Part shown: piece by piece, positions 36,511 to 47,175 of the stretch | How the letters are laid out: every line of letters starts with the position of its first letter | Position numbering within the stretch: position 1 is the stretch's first letter | Assembly: GCA_028673005.1 (NCBI GenBank) | Contig: CM054115.1 | Coordinates: forward strand, 52,465,738 to 52,529,737 | Direction: 5' to 3' | DNA: 64,000 nucleotides | Origin: Tanypteryx hageni | Lineage: Eukaryota > Arthropoda > Insecta > Odonata > Petaluridae | Notes under the pieces: generated by a model | What the model was told of the DNA's origin: nothing | What the model saw: the letters and a program-made list of their open reading frames with translations, nothing else | The model's database searches: none | Translations under genes and position numbers: made by a program

Positions 36511-36790
36511 CCATATTTCTTTTTAGAATACACGCGATTCGATTTCTCTCCACCTGGATCGTTGCATTCCTATTCAGATGTGGTCGATGGTCGACCTTAA
36601 CCTATTTTGGAACATGTTGCACGTACCATTTTCATGGTAGGTAATATTGTTTGTGAGTGCAATCTTAATATGGCGACCGTCGGTCTGGGTGTAGTTCATC
36701 CTAACGTCGACGTGCCATCCTGTTCAGAGAGCTTAGCGAAAAGGAATTGGCGTGCCTTGACCAAATTACTGTAATAAAAAGGGTTTTAGG

Positions 36791-37117
36791 CAGGGGTTTC
36801 CAAACATTACAAAGTCGCGCCTCCCTCACCTAAGAAAAATGCCTTTGTGCCCCCCTCTATACCATATGTTCTGTCAAAATTTATAAACAATACCTACTGG
36901 ACCAACAGTTACAATTAATATAACCACCTTAAGAAAAAAAAGAAGGCAAACGATACGTCCTAGCAAATTGAGGACTAGGATTTGAGGGCTGCATATTGTA
37001 GGTCTTACATTTTGGATGGCTAAGGAAATGGAAAATATACATTTAATGTTCCCCCCCCCCCCCCATGGATCTATCCCCCTCCGCTTCCCCCTCTCCCCAC
37101 AGTTTGGAAACCAATGG
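36791..37117. mobile_element. hAT-type MITE
   Basis: The left end CAGGGGTTTCCAAACATTAC is mirrored on the right by GTTTGGAAACCAATGG (37103-37117), with cytosine-rich blocks just inside both ends. The interior has no reading frame. Flanking 8-mers match only weakly, so it is probably old. A run of 14 C lies inside at 37051. Confidence 0.6.
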
Positions 37118-37444
37118 GTTAAGTTGACACTAAGTCAAACGGGTAGCGATCTTGCATAATTCCTGTCGCCGTGAAACTGTTGCCTAACCAGATATCCTCT
37201 TCTAATCATGAAAAATATGAGTTGTGGAGGAGCGAGTGTATGAAATCGCACTACTCCCCCATAATTTTCATTTTATTGTGTCCTTATCATAATAAGAAGC
37301 GTCGTGCGTATTCTCCTGTTTTACATTGTCCAAAATTTGTTTGACCAGCATAAAGAAATAAAATATTTTGGATCAAATTTGAGCCAAACCATTTAAATTG
37401 GTGTATTAAGCATTAAAAAATATAAATCTTCGAAACTAATGTGT

Positions 37445-38010
37445 AAAGTATTCTTCTTCAATCTTCCGTCATTTCTGACTGGTTCAAGGCCCATGTCCGA
37501 AACGACTTCTCCAACCTATCCCGCCCTATACTTTCTACTTCGTTTGCCGGTAATTACAAATCCTCACGTCGTCTAGGATCTCAATTTTTTGTCTTGCTTT
37601 TCCTCTTTTGCGTTAAATCTTCTCTTCAGGTAGATATCTTACTATTCTGTGCTTAGTATACATATGCCCTACCCAGTCAGCTTTCATTTGTTTTATTTTT
37701 ATCACTATAACTTTCTTCGTTTCGTAGTCGCTCTTGATTGATTATTTGGCCTGTTCATTTTATTGTCTGTATCTTTCTCCTCATTTCAAAGCTTTCCAAA
37801 TAGTTCATATCTTTCTTCCTTAGAGTCCGTATGTCTTCCCCATAGACTGCTATACTATTCCGACTGTAATGCCGCATGGACCAGTTAGTTCTTCATTCAT
37901 TTTGCTGGCCAAAATTACCCTCCTTCTGTTAAAAGTTAGCTTCTAACTCTTATTTCTTTTGTACAATTTCCATCCGACGTCACAATACTTCCAAAATATC
38001 TAATGTATGT
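37445..38010 (-). mobile_element. Degenerate LINE fragment (C-terminal reverse-transcriptase region)
   Basis: On this strand broken frames give KQMKADWVGHMYTKHRIVR followed by YLPEE (about 37625-37700), and further upstream YGSIVTSDGN-like and SMGKTYG-like pieces. This is the order found after the catalytic part of many CR1/RTE-like LINE proteins ('...KANWIGHILRRN...'). Several stops and frameshifts make it a dead relic. Confidence 0.6.
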
Positions 38011-38247
38011 AACGTCTTCAAGTAGACTTTGATCAACTTTGATATTCGTTCTGTCTCTTATCCGTATTTACTTCCTGTGTTTATCAGTTTACCATTTTCT
38101 GTAATATATGCATACCTTATTGTTTATATTCTCTTCCTTTTTCGTTTCATTCCTTCAGTGTGTTCTAAAACTTCTTGTGCATATTAGCTTTTCTGCGTGT
38201 ACGTCAGATAACTAGGCGGACATACTGCCTGTCTTACGCATCTCCTT

Positions 38248-38413
38248 ATCGGCCTTGGGAGACGGGTGGTTAGAATTTCTGCCAACGGATGCTATGATCG
38301 CGGGTTCCAATCCCGCCTAGAGCATGGATGTTTGTGCTTGTCATATCAGGGTTATACGTAAGAATGGACATGATTATCTAAATATCGCCCTCAATAAAGA
38401 CGGATTATTGTTA
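38248..38413 (+). mobile_element. tRNA-derived SINE (second family)
   Basis: The head reads GACGGGTGGTTAGAATTTCTG (A-box region) and, 30 bp on, a B box GGGTTCCAATCCC (38302-38314) with a good T stem. It is followed by a non-tRNA body and an ATTATTGTTAT-type 3' end. It abuts the LINE fragment starting at 38416. The head cannot fold into a complete tRNA. Confidence 0.6.
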
Positions 38414-38415
38414 TA

Positions 38416-38735
38416 TTGGCTGTATTTGTGGATTTTAAAAAAGCATTTGATACTGTTAACCATAATGTCCTATTAAAAAAAAACTTTACAATAAAGGAAT
38501 AAGGGGAATTTTACTAAATTGGTTTAAGGACTATCTTATCAACAGATTTATTTGTGTAAAAATAGAAAAAACCATGAGTAAAAAACGAAAAACCACGGGA
38601 AATCCCTGTGCACCCCTACTTGTTTACTCCTACTATCAATAGCAGAAATTCTTATTAATGCCGTTAAAACAAATTCAATTCATATAATAAAGAGATACAT
38701 TGATACTGTTATCGCCACAAATATACCATTCAACT
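38416..38735 (+). mobile_element. Degenerate LINE reverse-transcriptase fragment
   Basis: One frame gives LAVFVDFKKAFDTVNHNVLL, which is RT motif A with its catalytic aspartate, then GILLNWFKDYLINRF and a decayed motif B (GNPCAPLL in place of GxPQGSxLGPLL). Further on RYIDTVIA stands where YADDTVI is expected, so the catalytic FADD/YADD box is lost. Stops separate the pieces. This is a pseudogene. Confidence 0.75.
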
Positions 38736-40402
38736 AAAAAGCACAATCTTAAATGTTATGTAATTTCCCCAAACAGAAGATGAGAAAATAAATATTAAGT
38801 GTCTCTTTGGCCTGCCTGTCGTGGCACGCGAAAAAGTTTCTACGAGGCGGCAGAAGTTTCTCGCGCTCAAATGTATAATTTCATATCTCAAAAACCAATG
38901 AAGATAGTGAGTTCATTCCACTTTCAAAAATAACTTGAATCTTTTCTCTCCATTTTATCCACAAATAATAGCGAATTATTCCTAATAGTACGTAAGTTAG
39001 CAAGAGAGTGAAAATTTAGTGCACTGGTGCAGAATGTAAGAACCTCGTTCGGTTTTATTTCATTTTTAACAGCAATGAATTGCTTTACATGTTCCTTTTA
39101 ATAGAATGTGTGACCTATGGAACACTTGCGAAAGCTACAGAAAATTTTTCGTGTGATTTCAGCGAATAGACTGCGAGATTTGGTCTTTCAAATATGAATG
39201 CGGCAGAAGAAACTCGGAAGTTTCGATGAAAACGGAGCTATTGTTTAACCATGAAAAAATGGCGATTTTTCCGTTTAAAAAGTATTTAGTTTATTTTATT
39301 ACTCATTTTGTTAATTTTCCATCCTTCGTTAGGTGTTTAAGTGAGTAATTATGCCAAAAACGACTAAAATCTGAATTTTGCACGAATTAGCAACACCGAG
39401 AATTAGCAGCATAGGGAAATAACATGGGATAGCGATTCTCCCATAAGACCGCAGTGCACGGACGACGTGAAACGTACAATAGTAAGTATGGAATGGAAAT
39501 AACGTTTTTAACATAACACCATCCTTTTATCTTTAATATGATATTCTTTATTTGTATAATAAAGTGAAGTGCATTATAGATAGAAACTTATTTTTAGAAG
39601 AATGAACTTTCTGTATCATATCACGGAACGAAGTGATTAATTAAAAATACATTTGACATAGTGTTTCAGAAGCACAGACATTTACCCATATGTCACTTCG
39701 TCCATTCTTTCCTTATATAGCTATGCCCTTACAGGATGAAATTATAAATGAAAGAAAACCAATTGTTATGTTTTATTTAATGGTTATAGGACATGACATT
39801 TCATTGAAAATAATACACGTAATCCATTTTAGAAAGATCTCTTGATTTTGTTCCAGATTCGAATACTAATTTTCAAGGAATTTGATTTTTTTATTTTTAA
39901 TTGATTTTCAATTAATTCATTAGCCAAAATATACCTAATGCGTTGTAAATAAGCTTTATATTACTATTCTACATTTATACGTTAATGTGCGTAATACTTA
40001 TTTATCATTAAATATGTCAATGCGCGACCAAAATTGTATGAAGTCAGAAACTTTTTACATATATAAATTTTGCGTAAAAACATACTACGTAAAACATACT
40101 GCGATTAAGCGTCATCATTTTACTTAAACGACAATATTGCCATAATCAAAACAAATTTGGCTACTGAGCGGGATCAGAGAAGGAGAGAGCTATAAGGGAA
40201 AGCAATGAAAAAGAGAGAATTAGCGGTAGCCCATACTGTCAACTAAGTGTGGAACGCACTATAGTTTCCACAACTTTTACCAACTTAACAGTTGAAATAT
40301 CGCTATCTGATAAAGAGAGTAATCCAAATTATTTCACCTGAGAATTCAGCGTAATGTTTTTAAAGTTTTTATGGTACTTACACTCACGAATATTGTTCTT
40401 GG
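38736..40402. other. No gene or repeat recognised
   Basis: AT-rich DNA with no frame above 61 codons and no recognisable element ends. Confidence 0.45.
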
Positions 40403-40560
40403 AAAAGAATACGCTTTGTAATTGTAATTTCGACATCAAACAGACTATTTAAGAAAATGAATTTTTACACACGCATATTATTTTGTAGAAGAATACGCTT
40501 TGTATTTGCAATTTCGTCGGGCAATAGACTACAACTTCAATAAAACGAATTTTTATAAGT
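40403..40560. repeat. Diverged two-copy tandem duplication, about 84-bp unit
   Basis: GAATACGCTTTGTA is followed by TTGYAATTTCG, AGACTA and CGAATTTTTA-like blocks at 40407 and again at 40491. The copies differ at many positions, so the duplication is old. Confidence 0.6.
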
Positions 40561-40763
40561 ACGTAATTTCAACTACTTTAGCTTCGGTAAAATAGTCCAT
40601 TTAATAATAAAAGTTTTCTTCCTCTTTCTGTTTCTGTGTATTGTTTACGTTGCTACAATAATAATTAAATAATAACTACCTTGATATTCTATTATATTAG
40701 TAAAGTATTCCTTCTATAATAGATTCAATTGAATTTTTAACATTTAAAGTGAAGCATGGACCA
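40561..40763. other. No feature recognised
   Basis: Short AT-rich spacer. Confidence 0.4.
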
Positions 40764-40998
40764 AAAATAATGGGTGAAATGTCTTTGGGTGAAACGTTAT
40801 GTGGGTGAACTGGATTGTGGGCGAAAAACCTATTGGTGAAAAGGCATAGATGAAAGGTCTCTGGATGAAACTTCTCGTGGGTGAAGTGTCTGTGGGTGAA
40901 ATGTCCCGTGGGTGAAGTGTATGGGTGAAATTACCCGTGGGAGAACTGTCTGTGGGTGAAACGTCCCATGGGTGAAGTGCTTTGGGTGAAACGTCATG
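40764..40998. repeat. Minisatellite of GGGTGAA-based units
   Basis: About 15 units of 13-22 bp each carry GGGTGAA or a one-base variant, joined by short spacers such as GTGTCTGTG and ATGTCCCGT. Units are better preserved on the right. The His/Pro/Ser/Thr-rich frames on the - strand come from the repeat. A retrotransposon fragment begins at its right edge. Confidence 0.85.
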
Positions 40999-41289
40999 GA
41001 ACCCAATGAACAATTGGATATTCTCTTCATAGAACAGATGTACAAATACATAATGATAATGGACAATTACTTTAATGATAAGTATAAGATAAATAGAGAA
41101 AATCTAAATGTATATGGACTTAGAAATCAAATAGAATATAGTATTCCTGTAAGCTTCAACTCTCATGGTGAAAGAAGGTTAAGTTCAATAGTACCTACAT
41201 TATTTAATAAGATGGCTAGCAACCTGAAAATTTTTAAAACAATATCCAGAACAGAAGCTGAAGTTAAAAAATGGCTTATGCAAAAATGA
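40996..41289 (+). mobile_element. Probable LINE ORF2 C-terminal fragment
   Basis: A 97-codon frame includes NLNVYGLRNQIEYSIP, VPTLFNKMASNLK and a closing EVKKWLMQK. It resembles the C-terminal tail of insect LINE proteins, in which a 'VH/Y.LRN...IP' segment precedes 'LYNKLP..IK' and 'FK..LK..L'. The reverse-transcriptase core is missing upstream, where the minisatellite begins. Without a search the family assignment stays tentative. Confidence 0.4.
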
Positions 41290-41350
41290 GTAAGTGCTAA
41301 GAAATATCTATTGTTCTTAGTTCTTTTCTCTTGTTTTTGTTTTCTTGCAA

Positions 41351-42540
41351 TCACCTCGGTGAAATTTCTAACTTATTTATTTGCCCCACTTCATACGGAT
41401 CCCATACATTCGTAGAGTATTCCAAAATTGGTCTTATAATGGCTTTATACGCTAACTCCTTGGTGGCTGTACCGCTCCCCTTGAGGTTCCTCATCACCCA
41501 ATGTAGGGATTTATATGCCTTTCCTACCACATGGTCAATATGCTGACCCCACCCAAAATTTACTGAAATGATTATTCCTAAGTATTTACAGTAGTCACTT
41601 TTAGGTACGTAGTCACCCATTAGCTGATATTGCCTACATTCCTTAACTCTTCTTTTGGTAAAAGTTATAAGCTTACTTTTCTCAACATTTATGTCCATTT
41701 TATTAATTGCTATCCAGGTATCCACCTTCACTAAGTCCTCTTGTAAGTTGATCCTATCATTCTGACTTCTTATTTTCCTATATATTATGCAGTCATCAGC
41801 AAAAAGACGTATTTCTGAAGTTACTTCCTCATGAAGATCATTGATATACATGAGGAACAATAGGGGGCCTAGGACACTCCCCTGGGGGACCCCGGATGTG
41901 ACAGGTACTTCTTTTGAGTATGCTTGTCCTACTCTGACCCTTTGTGTCCTCCCGGTGAGGAATTCTTTTATCCAGCTTATAACCCTTTTGTCAGTATTTA
42001 GCTTCTTAACTTTCTCGTGTAAACGGTCGTGGGGTACACTATCGAATGCTTTTTTGAAGTCTATAACTATTGCATCAGTTTCCTCCCCATTGTCTAATGT
42101 GTCAGCAATATCTTGACAGAGTCCTAGAAGCTGAGTCTCACACGAATATCCTTTTCGAAATCCATGTTGGTTCCTATAGAGCCAGTTACTTTTATCCCAA
42201 AATTTTCGAATATATTTCGCAATTATTTTTTCCAACAACTTGCACACGACCGACGTTAAGCTTACTGGTCTATAGTTTTCAACCTTAGTTTTCCTCCCTC
42301 CCTTGTATATAGGAATAACATTTGCTTTTTTCCAATCAGATGGTAAGTCATGGTTATTTAGGGTTATGTAGAACAATGTCCTTATGTATGGAACTATTGC
42401 TTCCGCACCCAACTTCAGTGCATCAATCGAAATATTATCAGGCCTCATCGACTTATTTTTTGGTTGCTCACTAATGACTTTCAGTATTTCACCATCTTTT
42501 ACCTTTATATAGTCCATTTTGTTTGCGTCTTCCTAAGGCG
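41351..42540 (-). mobile_element. Non-LTR retrotransposon (LINE), RT-coding fragment truncated at both ends
   Basis: An uninterrupted 388-codon frame (42517 down to 41351) holds a full reverse-transcriptase core. It includes NYRPVSL (~81-87), QHGFRKGYSCETQL (~117-130), motif A AIVIDFKKAFDSVPH (~149-163), motif B SGVPQGSVLGPLLF (~208-221) and motif C LFADDCIIY (~238-246). The thumb region follows with YCKYLGI and EYSTNVWDPYEVGQINKLE. The endonuclease is missing: an in-frame TAG lies 24 bp before the ATG. At the other end homology stops abruptly after NKLE and only ISPR precedes the stop. The style is Jockey/CR1-like. The unbroken frame suggests recent insertion, but the fragment cannot be autonomous. 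Confidence 0.9.
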
Positions 42541-43364
42541 ACGTGCAGTTTCTAAACTCGTTGGTGAATGATGGTTAACTTCTCAAATTGATTTTGAACA
42601 TTTTTGTGCTAAATTATGGTTCGTTTTTGATAAAAATTTCGCTTTTTTTATTTTGCAAAATTGGTCTTCCGTTTAGGAATTGGTTTAGAGTTTTCCTTCG
42701 TCTTTTCCGATTAGAGCGCGTTGACATTGGCGACCTCCGGTTATCTCGTTTCATTTGTTTTGCATTTCCTCTCTTATACGATAGAGACATTGAAGGACCT
42801 CGTTGGTTTTTTATTACGCGGGCGCACGTTATAGTCTGGATTTCAATTGGTTTCAGATCTGTGAGTGGAGTCTTTAGACTCGACCGTAATTCTTTCCGTC
42901 GTTTCTCTTTTAGCTTACGTGAGTGGAATTCCGTTTGCGTATTTTTTTGCGATTCTCCGAGAAACGCATTGCGCCACGGGAATTTGCAGAGACGTTTCGT
43001 ATTGCGCCACTCCTGGTTTTTATCCTTAAAGGGTCTTTTCGTAATATTTCATGCGTATTACTTTTCGCGCCAGTTTCGTATATTCCACCTATGTTATCGC
43101 TGCGAAAGATTTATCCCCATTCTTAATAGCCACCTGTCGTGTTCTGCGCGAAAATGAGTACGATGCGTCAGTGCAAAAACGTAAACAGAGTAGTTTGTGA
43201 CGGATTGGCCATTAGCCAAATTGGATTTTTGCGTTACTTCCATCTAGAAAACATCACCTTTCAGTACCTGTGAGGTAAACCATTAAGGGATCGGGAGAAC
43301 GCGCGCTTTAACATACGTTATTCGCGTTTCTTGGTATTTTTTGTCACCGACCTACTCGCGCAAG

Positions 43365-43368
<4 letters not shown>
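42541..43368. other. No gene recognised
   Basis: A 189-codon + frame (42588-43157) is rich in Phe, Arg and Leu and has no family resemblance. It is probably chance in T-rich, stop-poor DNA. Confidence 0.4.

Positions 43369-43431
<63 letters not shown>
43369..43431. repeat. (TA)n microsatellite
   Basis: About 31 uninterrupted TA units form the left edge of the Helitron-like unit. Confidence 0.97.
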
Positions 43432-43434
<3 letters not shown>

Positions 43435-43639
43435 GCTTAATGATAGATGAGTTTTAAAGTTTGCAACGGGAGATCTCCGAATCTACTGGACCGATTTTCA
43501 CTGAACTTTCACTGAAAGATTAAGCGGAATCTCGAAGAGGTTTTAGTCTTAATTTTATTCTTCTAACTTAAGCCGTTCCAAAGATATGGCGATTTTTCCA
43601 CGAACACCCATTTTCCTACACTACTTTATGACGCTCGGC

Positions 43640-43764
43640 GAGCGGTGGGAGGGGTGAGTGAAAAAGGGGCGGGCGGTGGGAGGTGTGAGTGAAAGAGGGG
43701 CGGGCGGTGGAAGGGGTGAGTGAAAGAGGTGCGGGTGGTGGGAGTGGTGAGTGAAAGAGGGGTG
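43640..43764. repeat. Minisatellite, 4 x 31 bp
   Basis: Four units of the form GGCGGTGGGAGGGGTGAGTG plus AAAGAGGGGCG follow head to tail with one to three changes each, starting near 43640, 43671, 43702 and 43733. The Pro/His/Ser frame on the - strand is a repeat artefact. Confidence 0.9.
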
Positions 43765-43812
43765 GGTGCAATCCCGAATCGCACCCGGGCAACGCCGGGT
43801 CACACAGCTAAT

Positions 43813-44594
43813 GCCGTATAAAATATTTGAGGTCGTTTGGTTCACCCAAATTCCCAGAAAGGTGTTTTTATCGTAGAATGATTTTCTGAAGTTGGCTATC
43901 TCATATAGATCGTGGCCGCGAAATAATTCGATTGAGAGAGTTTGATTAATGTTCACGCTTTTCTTGTTTCTTTTTCATCAATTCCACCAATCAGTCGCTA
44001 AAAAATACATTGATATATTTGCGTTTACGTTAGGATTATCCGTACCGAATATTCTCAAAATCCTTTGTCAAAGCGTTACATATGAGTTCAAACTTGCGTG
44101 TGTCGTACTGTTGTAGCCTAAATCGCCCAAATTTGCCGTATGTCTTGTATATATCATTTACCTCTTATGAGCCAATTACGCCGCATCTGTGCTCGGAAGG
44201 GTGGTCAACTATAGAGAAACTGATAAGCATATTGCTAATCGCTCCTGAAACTGTGAAATATGCTTCGCATTATTATTTCCATTATTACTTTATGTTAATT
44301 TCCCTCATTACAAAAAGAGAATTAAAAGACGTGCTTGGTTCAGTTAACACGGATCCACATTAAACCAGTGACGCACCCAAAGGGATCGCATCCGGACGTT
44401 TGCCTCCTCCAAAATTTCAAATAATCAGCAATCGCATACGTAAATTTCATTCTAATCTCAAAAATGAATGTTATAATTTTTTAATTTGATAGCGATGTAT
44501 ATGGTTAATTTTGAGAAATTATCAAGCGAAAGCGTTTTTTCGTCAAACAAAAACAACACATTTGAATTTTTATTCCCCCATGTAAATTCCTGGG
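43813..44594. other. No gene recognised
   Basis: Mixed DNA; the 93-codon frame at 44082-44363 has no family resemblance. Confidence 0.4.
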
Positions 44595-44648
44595 TGCGCA
44601 GCTTTTTCCAGAACGCCTCCTCCATGTTATAGGAGGACCGGGTGTACA
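44595..44648. repeat. Short dispersed repeat, copy 1
   Basis: GCGCAGCTTTTTCCAGAACG, CCTCC, then GTTATAGGAGGACCGGGTGT recur with small changes at 50603-50653 in the same orientation. The core is a near-palindrome (CCTCC..TAGGAGG). Confidence 0.7.
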
Positions 44649-46770
44649 CTCAAGAGTGTTGCAATCCTGTGTTTCGTTTTGCTTCGCTTGTTATTCGCGG
44701 AATCGTGTTATTCGAACCCCAACTCCAAGTTTCCCCGTCACCGCACGAATTAACAAACCACCGTGAAGGTGATGGCTGAGGATAGTCCGGATAGTGATTA
44801 GCATAAGATCGCCCGTAATCACGTTCAAACCGCCCAGGAAATATCAACTCGTCATGGAGTTTATTGCGCCTCTTTTTAAAAGTTTCCCTTCCCTACTTCC
44901 ATTCGCTATGCTTCGCGAATCCCTAGCTCCCTAGTCCGTGATGTTTTTTGTTATCTATTTTTTTAGCCCTGGGTTATTTTGTTTTTTTTTTTTAGCTCTT
45001 GCTCGCTTTGTTTTCTATAACATTGGACAGTGGAAACCTCTCCAAAACAAGTGCGAAAAGAATTGCAGAGTAAATTGCATAAGGCGCTTTTTATCTATTA
45101 CTTCCCAGCAGCTGATCCTAGATCCACCAAATGTCTGCTATGTCCAACTCTCATAGATTGACATATCCTGTAAATTTTGCTTTTCCACGTTACAGGATTC
45201 CAGAGATATTGTCCATAAAGGCAGACAGACAAACCGAATGCATAAGCGATTTAACAAAAAAAGCTCTAAAATTAAAAGAAATGGAGGGAAAATGTCACGG
45301 CAGTTTTCGTGGTATTTATACGTGTGACACGCTGTGACGTCAAAATCCTTCCATTTTCCAGTTTCGTAATTTTAATGTCAATTAATGACGTGTGCAAATC
45401 TTAATTTTTCAGCTAACGCCGAAAATTTTTTTTCGTTTTTATTTTTGCTTCGTTTTGCAGATAACTTAATTCGAAAGAATAACCCTCGTAAACTGCGTTG
45501 TCCTTAACCCTTCAACGTGTGGGCATTTAAATCCCATTTCAAGCTTGATATGGGAGCATTTTTGCTTGTGGTTTATTTATTCATATTAAAAAATCACGTG
45601 AAAGATTTAAAAATATTTATAAAATTAATCGTAATGTAGGAGAATTATTAAGAATCGGCACGCTGCGAGTACACTCTTCGTCCCGCGCTTAAGGGTTTTA
45701 TGCGTATTTTTCGCTGTTAACTCCGCATGATTCGGGTTCCGAAAAATAAAATCTCATCGTTATTCATGTGGGTTGTACGAATTCCACCTGGAATTAAGCG
45801 TGTTCCTTGCGCATTCATTAATGTAAATCCACCAATTAAATTGCGGTCTATCTGAAAAACCAGATGAGAAAATTTTTTATTGCCGGTAAAAAAAAGTCCG
45901 CGAGCAGTTTAATCTCGATAAATCAAGCTGTATTTTTCGCATATCTCTTGAAATAAAATCGCTTTAAGTAGTAATTATGGAAAAAATTTCGGGTTTAAAA
46001 ATTTTTAATTCGTTCCGATGCTCTCGTATTTTTCAGAGCAAAAACCGAAAATAAGTGCGTGAATAATACTAATAAATAAATTATTTACGGCAGCGTGCAA
46101 TCACAGTGACTCTGCCTACCTTATTTGAGCATATTATCTTATTTTCAGGTTTATAATGTTTTATATACGGTGGAACCGCATTCTAATGTTCTTCAGCGCC
46201 CAAAAAAAGGGATTAAATCCGGAAAAAGTAATATCTTCAAATATGTATTATATGCATTCATACGGGAAATCGATTTTCGCTCAGCGCGTTTTCGTTTTTG
46301 CGCGTCATTTTTCAGTGAAGAATCTACCGCGCTAAACGAGGGATAGGTGTATTATTAAGTAAATAAGTGGTACAGCACGGGCCGCTTATTATACTATTTA
46401 CACTGTTTATTGTTATCAGCCGTTTACTTTGATCAAATGCCGAATTCCAAAATAGTTGAAGTTGAAGCGGGACTGCCGTTTATTGTTTTCAGTCGCATAA
46501 TGTTATTCATTAAATATGATCCAATTTATTCTAAAATAAGCGCTTAAGCATAAAAAATTAAAAAACGAAATACTTATGTATTTTCACTAGCTATAACAAG
46601 GTTACAACGAAGATGCCTTAGACATGAACTTAATTTTTCAGTTTTTGACACTTAATTGCATATCCTTGTATTTATTTTCTGCTATAATACGAACTAGATA
46701 ATTCTCTAATGCAGCGTTTCTTAAACTTTAGTAATCTGGGGGCCCCTTTCATCCATATTTTACCAAACAT
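44649..46770. other. No gene recognised; possible degraded DNA-element ends
   Basis: Nothing coding is visible. TTAACCCTTCAACG (45504) and CGCGCTTAAGGGTTTT (about 45689) look like loosely inverted piggyBac-type ends, and CAGCGTTTCTTAAACTTT (46713) like a hAT end. None has a confirmed partner with a target duplication. Confidence 0.35.
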
Positions 46771-46783
46771 ATACTGGCGTGCG

Positions 46784-47162
46784 TGGGGTGCCGGTGGTGT
46801 AGTGGTTAGGACGCTGGCTGCTACTCGCCCGATGCTTGAAAAAAGTCATCGGGTACGAATCCTGCGCGAGTAGGATTTTTTCTCAAGGTCACCCGGCCCC
46901 CTTGTTGCGTGGTTTGAGGAGACCGCGTAAATTCAGCTGTCCCGTCCTTCGGAAGGGACGTTAAGCCGTTGGCCCCCCTGGTGTTCTTCGCAAGAGCAGG
47001 CAAATGCCGGCACCGGGTTTCCCTCCTCCCTTCTGTGTGTGTGTGTGTCCGGTGTGGAAGGCAACGGGAAACCACCACACCGTGTATGTATATTCCCTAG
47101 TCAAAACCAATTAATTAATTAATTGGTAGGACCTGTCGCAAGACAGAACACAAATGATGATG
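46784..47162 (+). mobile_element. tRNA-derived SINE, near full-length, with target duplication
   Basis: The head GGTGCCGGTGGTGTAGTGG, then TTAGGACGCTGG, carries an A box and a B box GGGTACGAATCC (46851-46862), so it can be read by RNA polymerase III. The non-tRNA body includes GGTTTGAGGAGACCGCG, GAAGGGACGTTAAGCCG, AATGCCGGCACCGGG, a GT run and CGGGAAACCACCACACC. It ends in an ATGATGATG-like tail. It is flanked by ATACTGGCGTGC (46771-46782) and ATACTGGCAGTGC (47163-47175), a retroposition-type duplication with one extra base. Length is about 379 bp. Other copies are at 25538 and 61836. The frame at 46821-47078 is not a gene. Confidence 0.85.
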
Positions 47163-47175
47163 ATACTGGCAGTGC

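Larger units (their letters stand above)
43369..43812 (+). mobile_element. Helitron-like non-autonomous element with TA tract and 31-bp minisatellite
   Basis: The unit begins with (TA)n and a TAAAAGGC junction, has an internal minisatellite and ends with a GC hairpin, ACCCGG-GCAACG-CCGGGT (43783-43800). Eight bases later comes CTAA (43808-43811) followed by T. A short hairpin just before CTRR and insertion next to T are the hallmarks of Helitron 3' ends; TA-rich 5' ends are common in insect Helitrons. No terminal inverted repeats were seen. No Rep/helicase gene is present. Confidence 0.45.

Noticed and set aside
40744..41066. His/Pro/Ser/Thr-rich - strand frames
   Set aside because: They derive from the GGGTGAA minisatellite.
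42588..43157. 189-codon + strand frame rich in Phe and Arg
   Set aside because: There is no family resemblance, hydrophobicity follows T-rich composition, and no splice or promoter context supports it.
43640..43764. Evenly spaced repeats considered as CRISPR-like
   Set aside because: Units are contiguous with no unique spacers, in a eukaryotic genome; the same applies to 60375-60490.
45504..45705. piggyBac-like pair TTAACCCTTCAACG and CGCTTAAGGGTTTT
   Set aside because: The right side lacks the required TTAA immediately outside CCC and the inner ends diverge; it may be a chance pairing.
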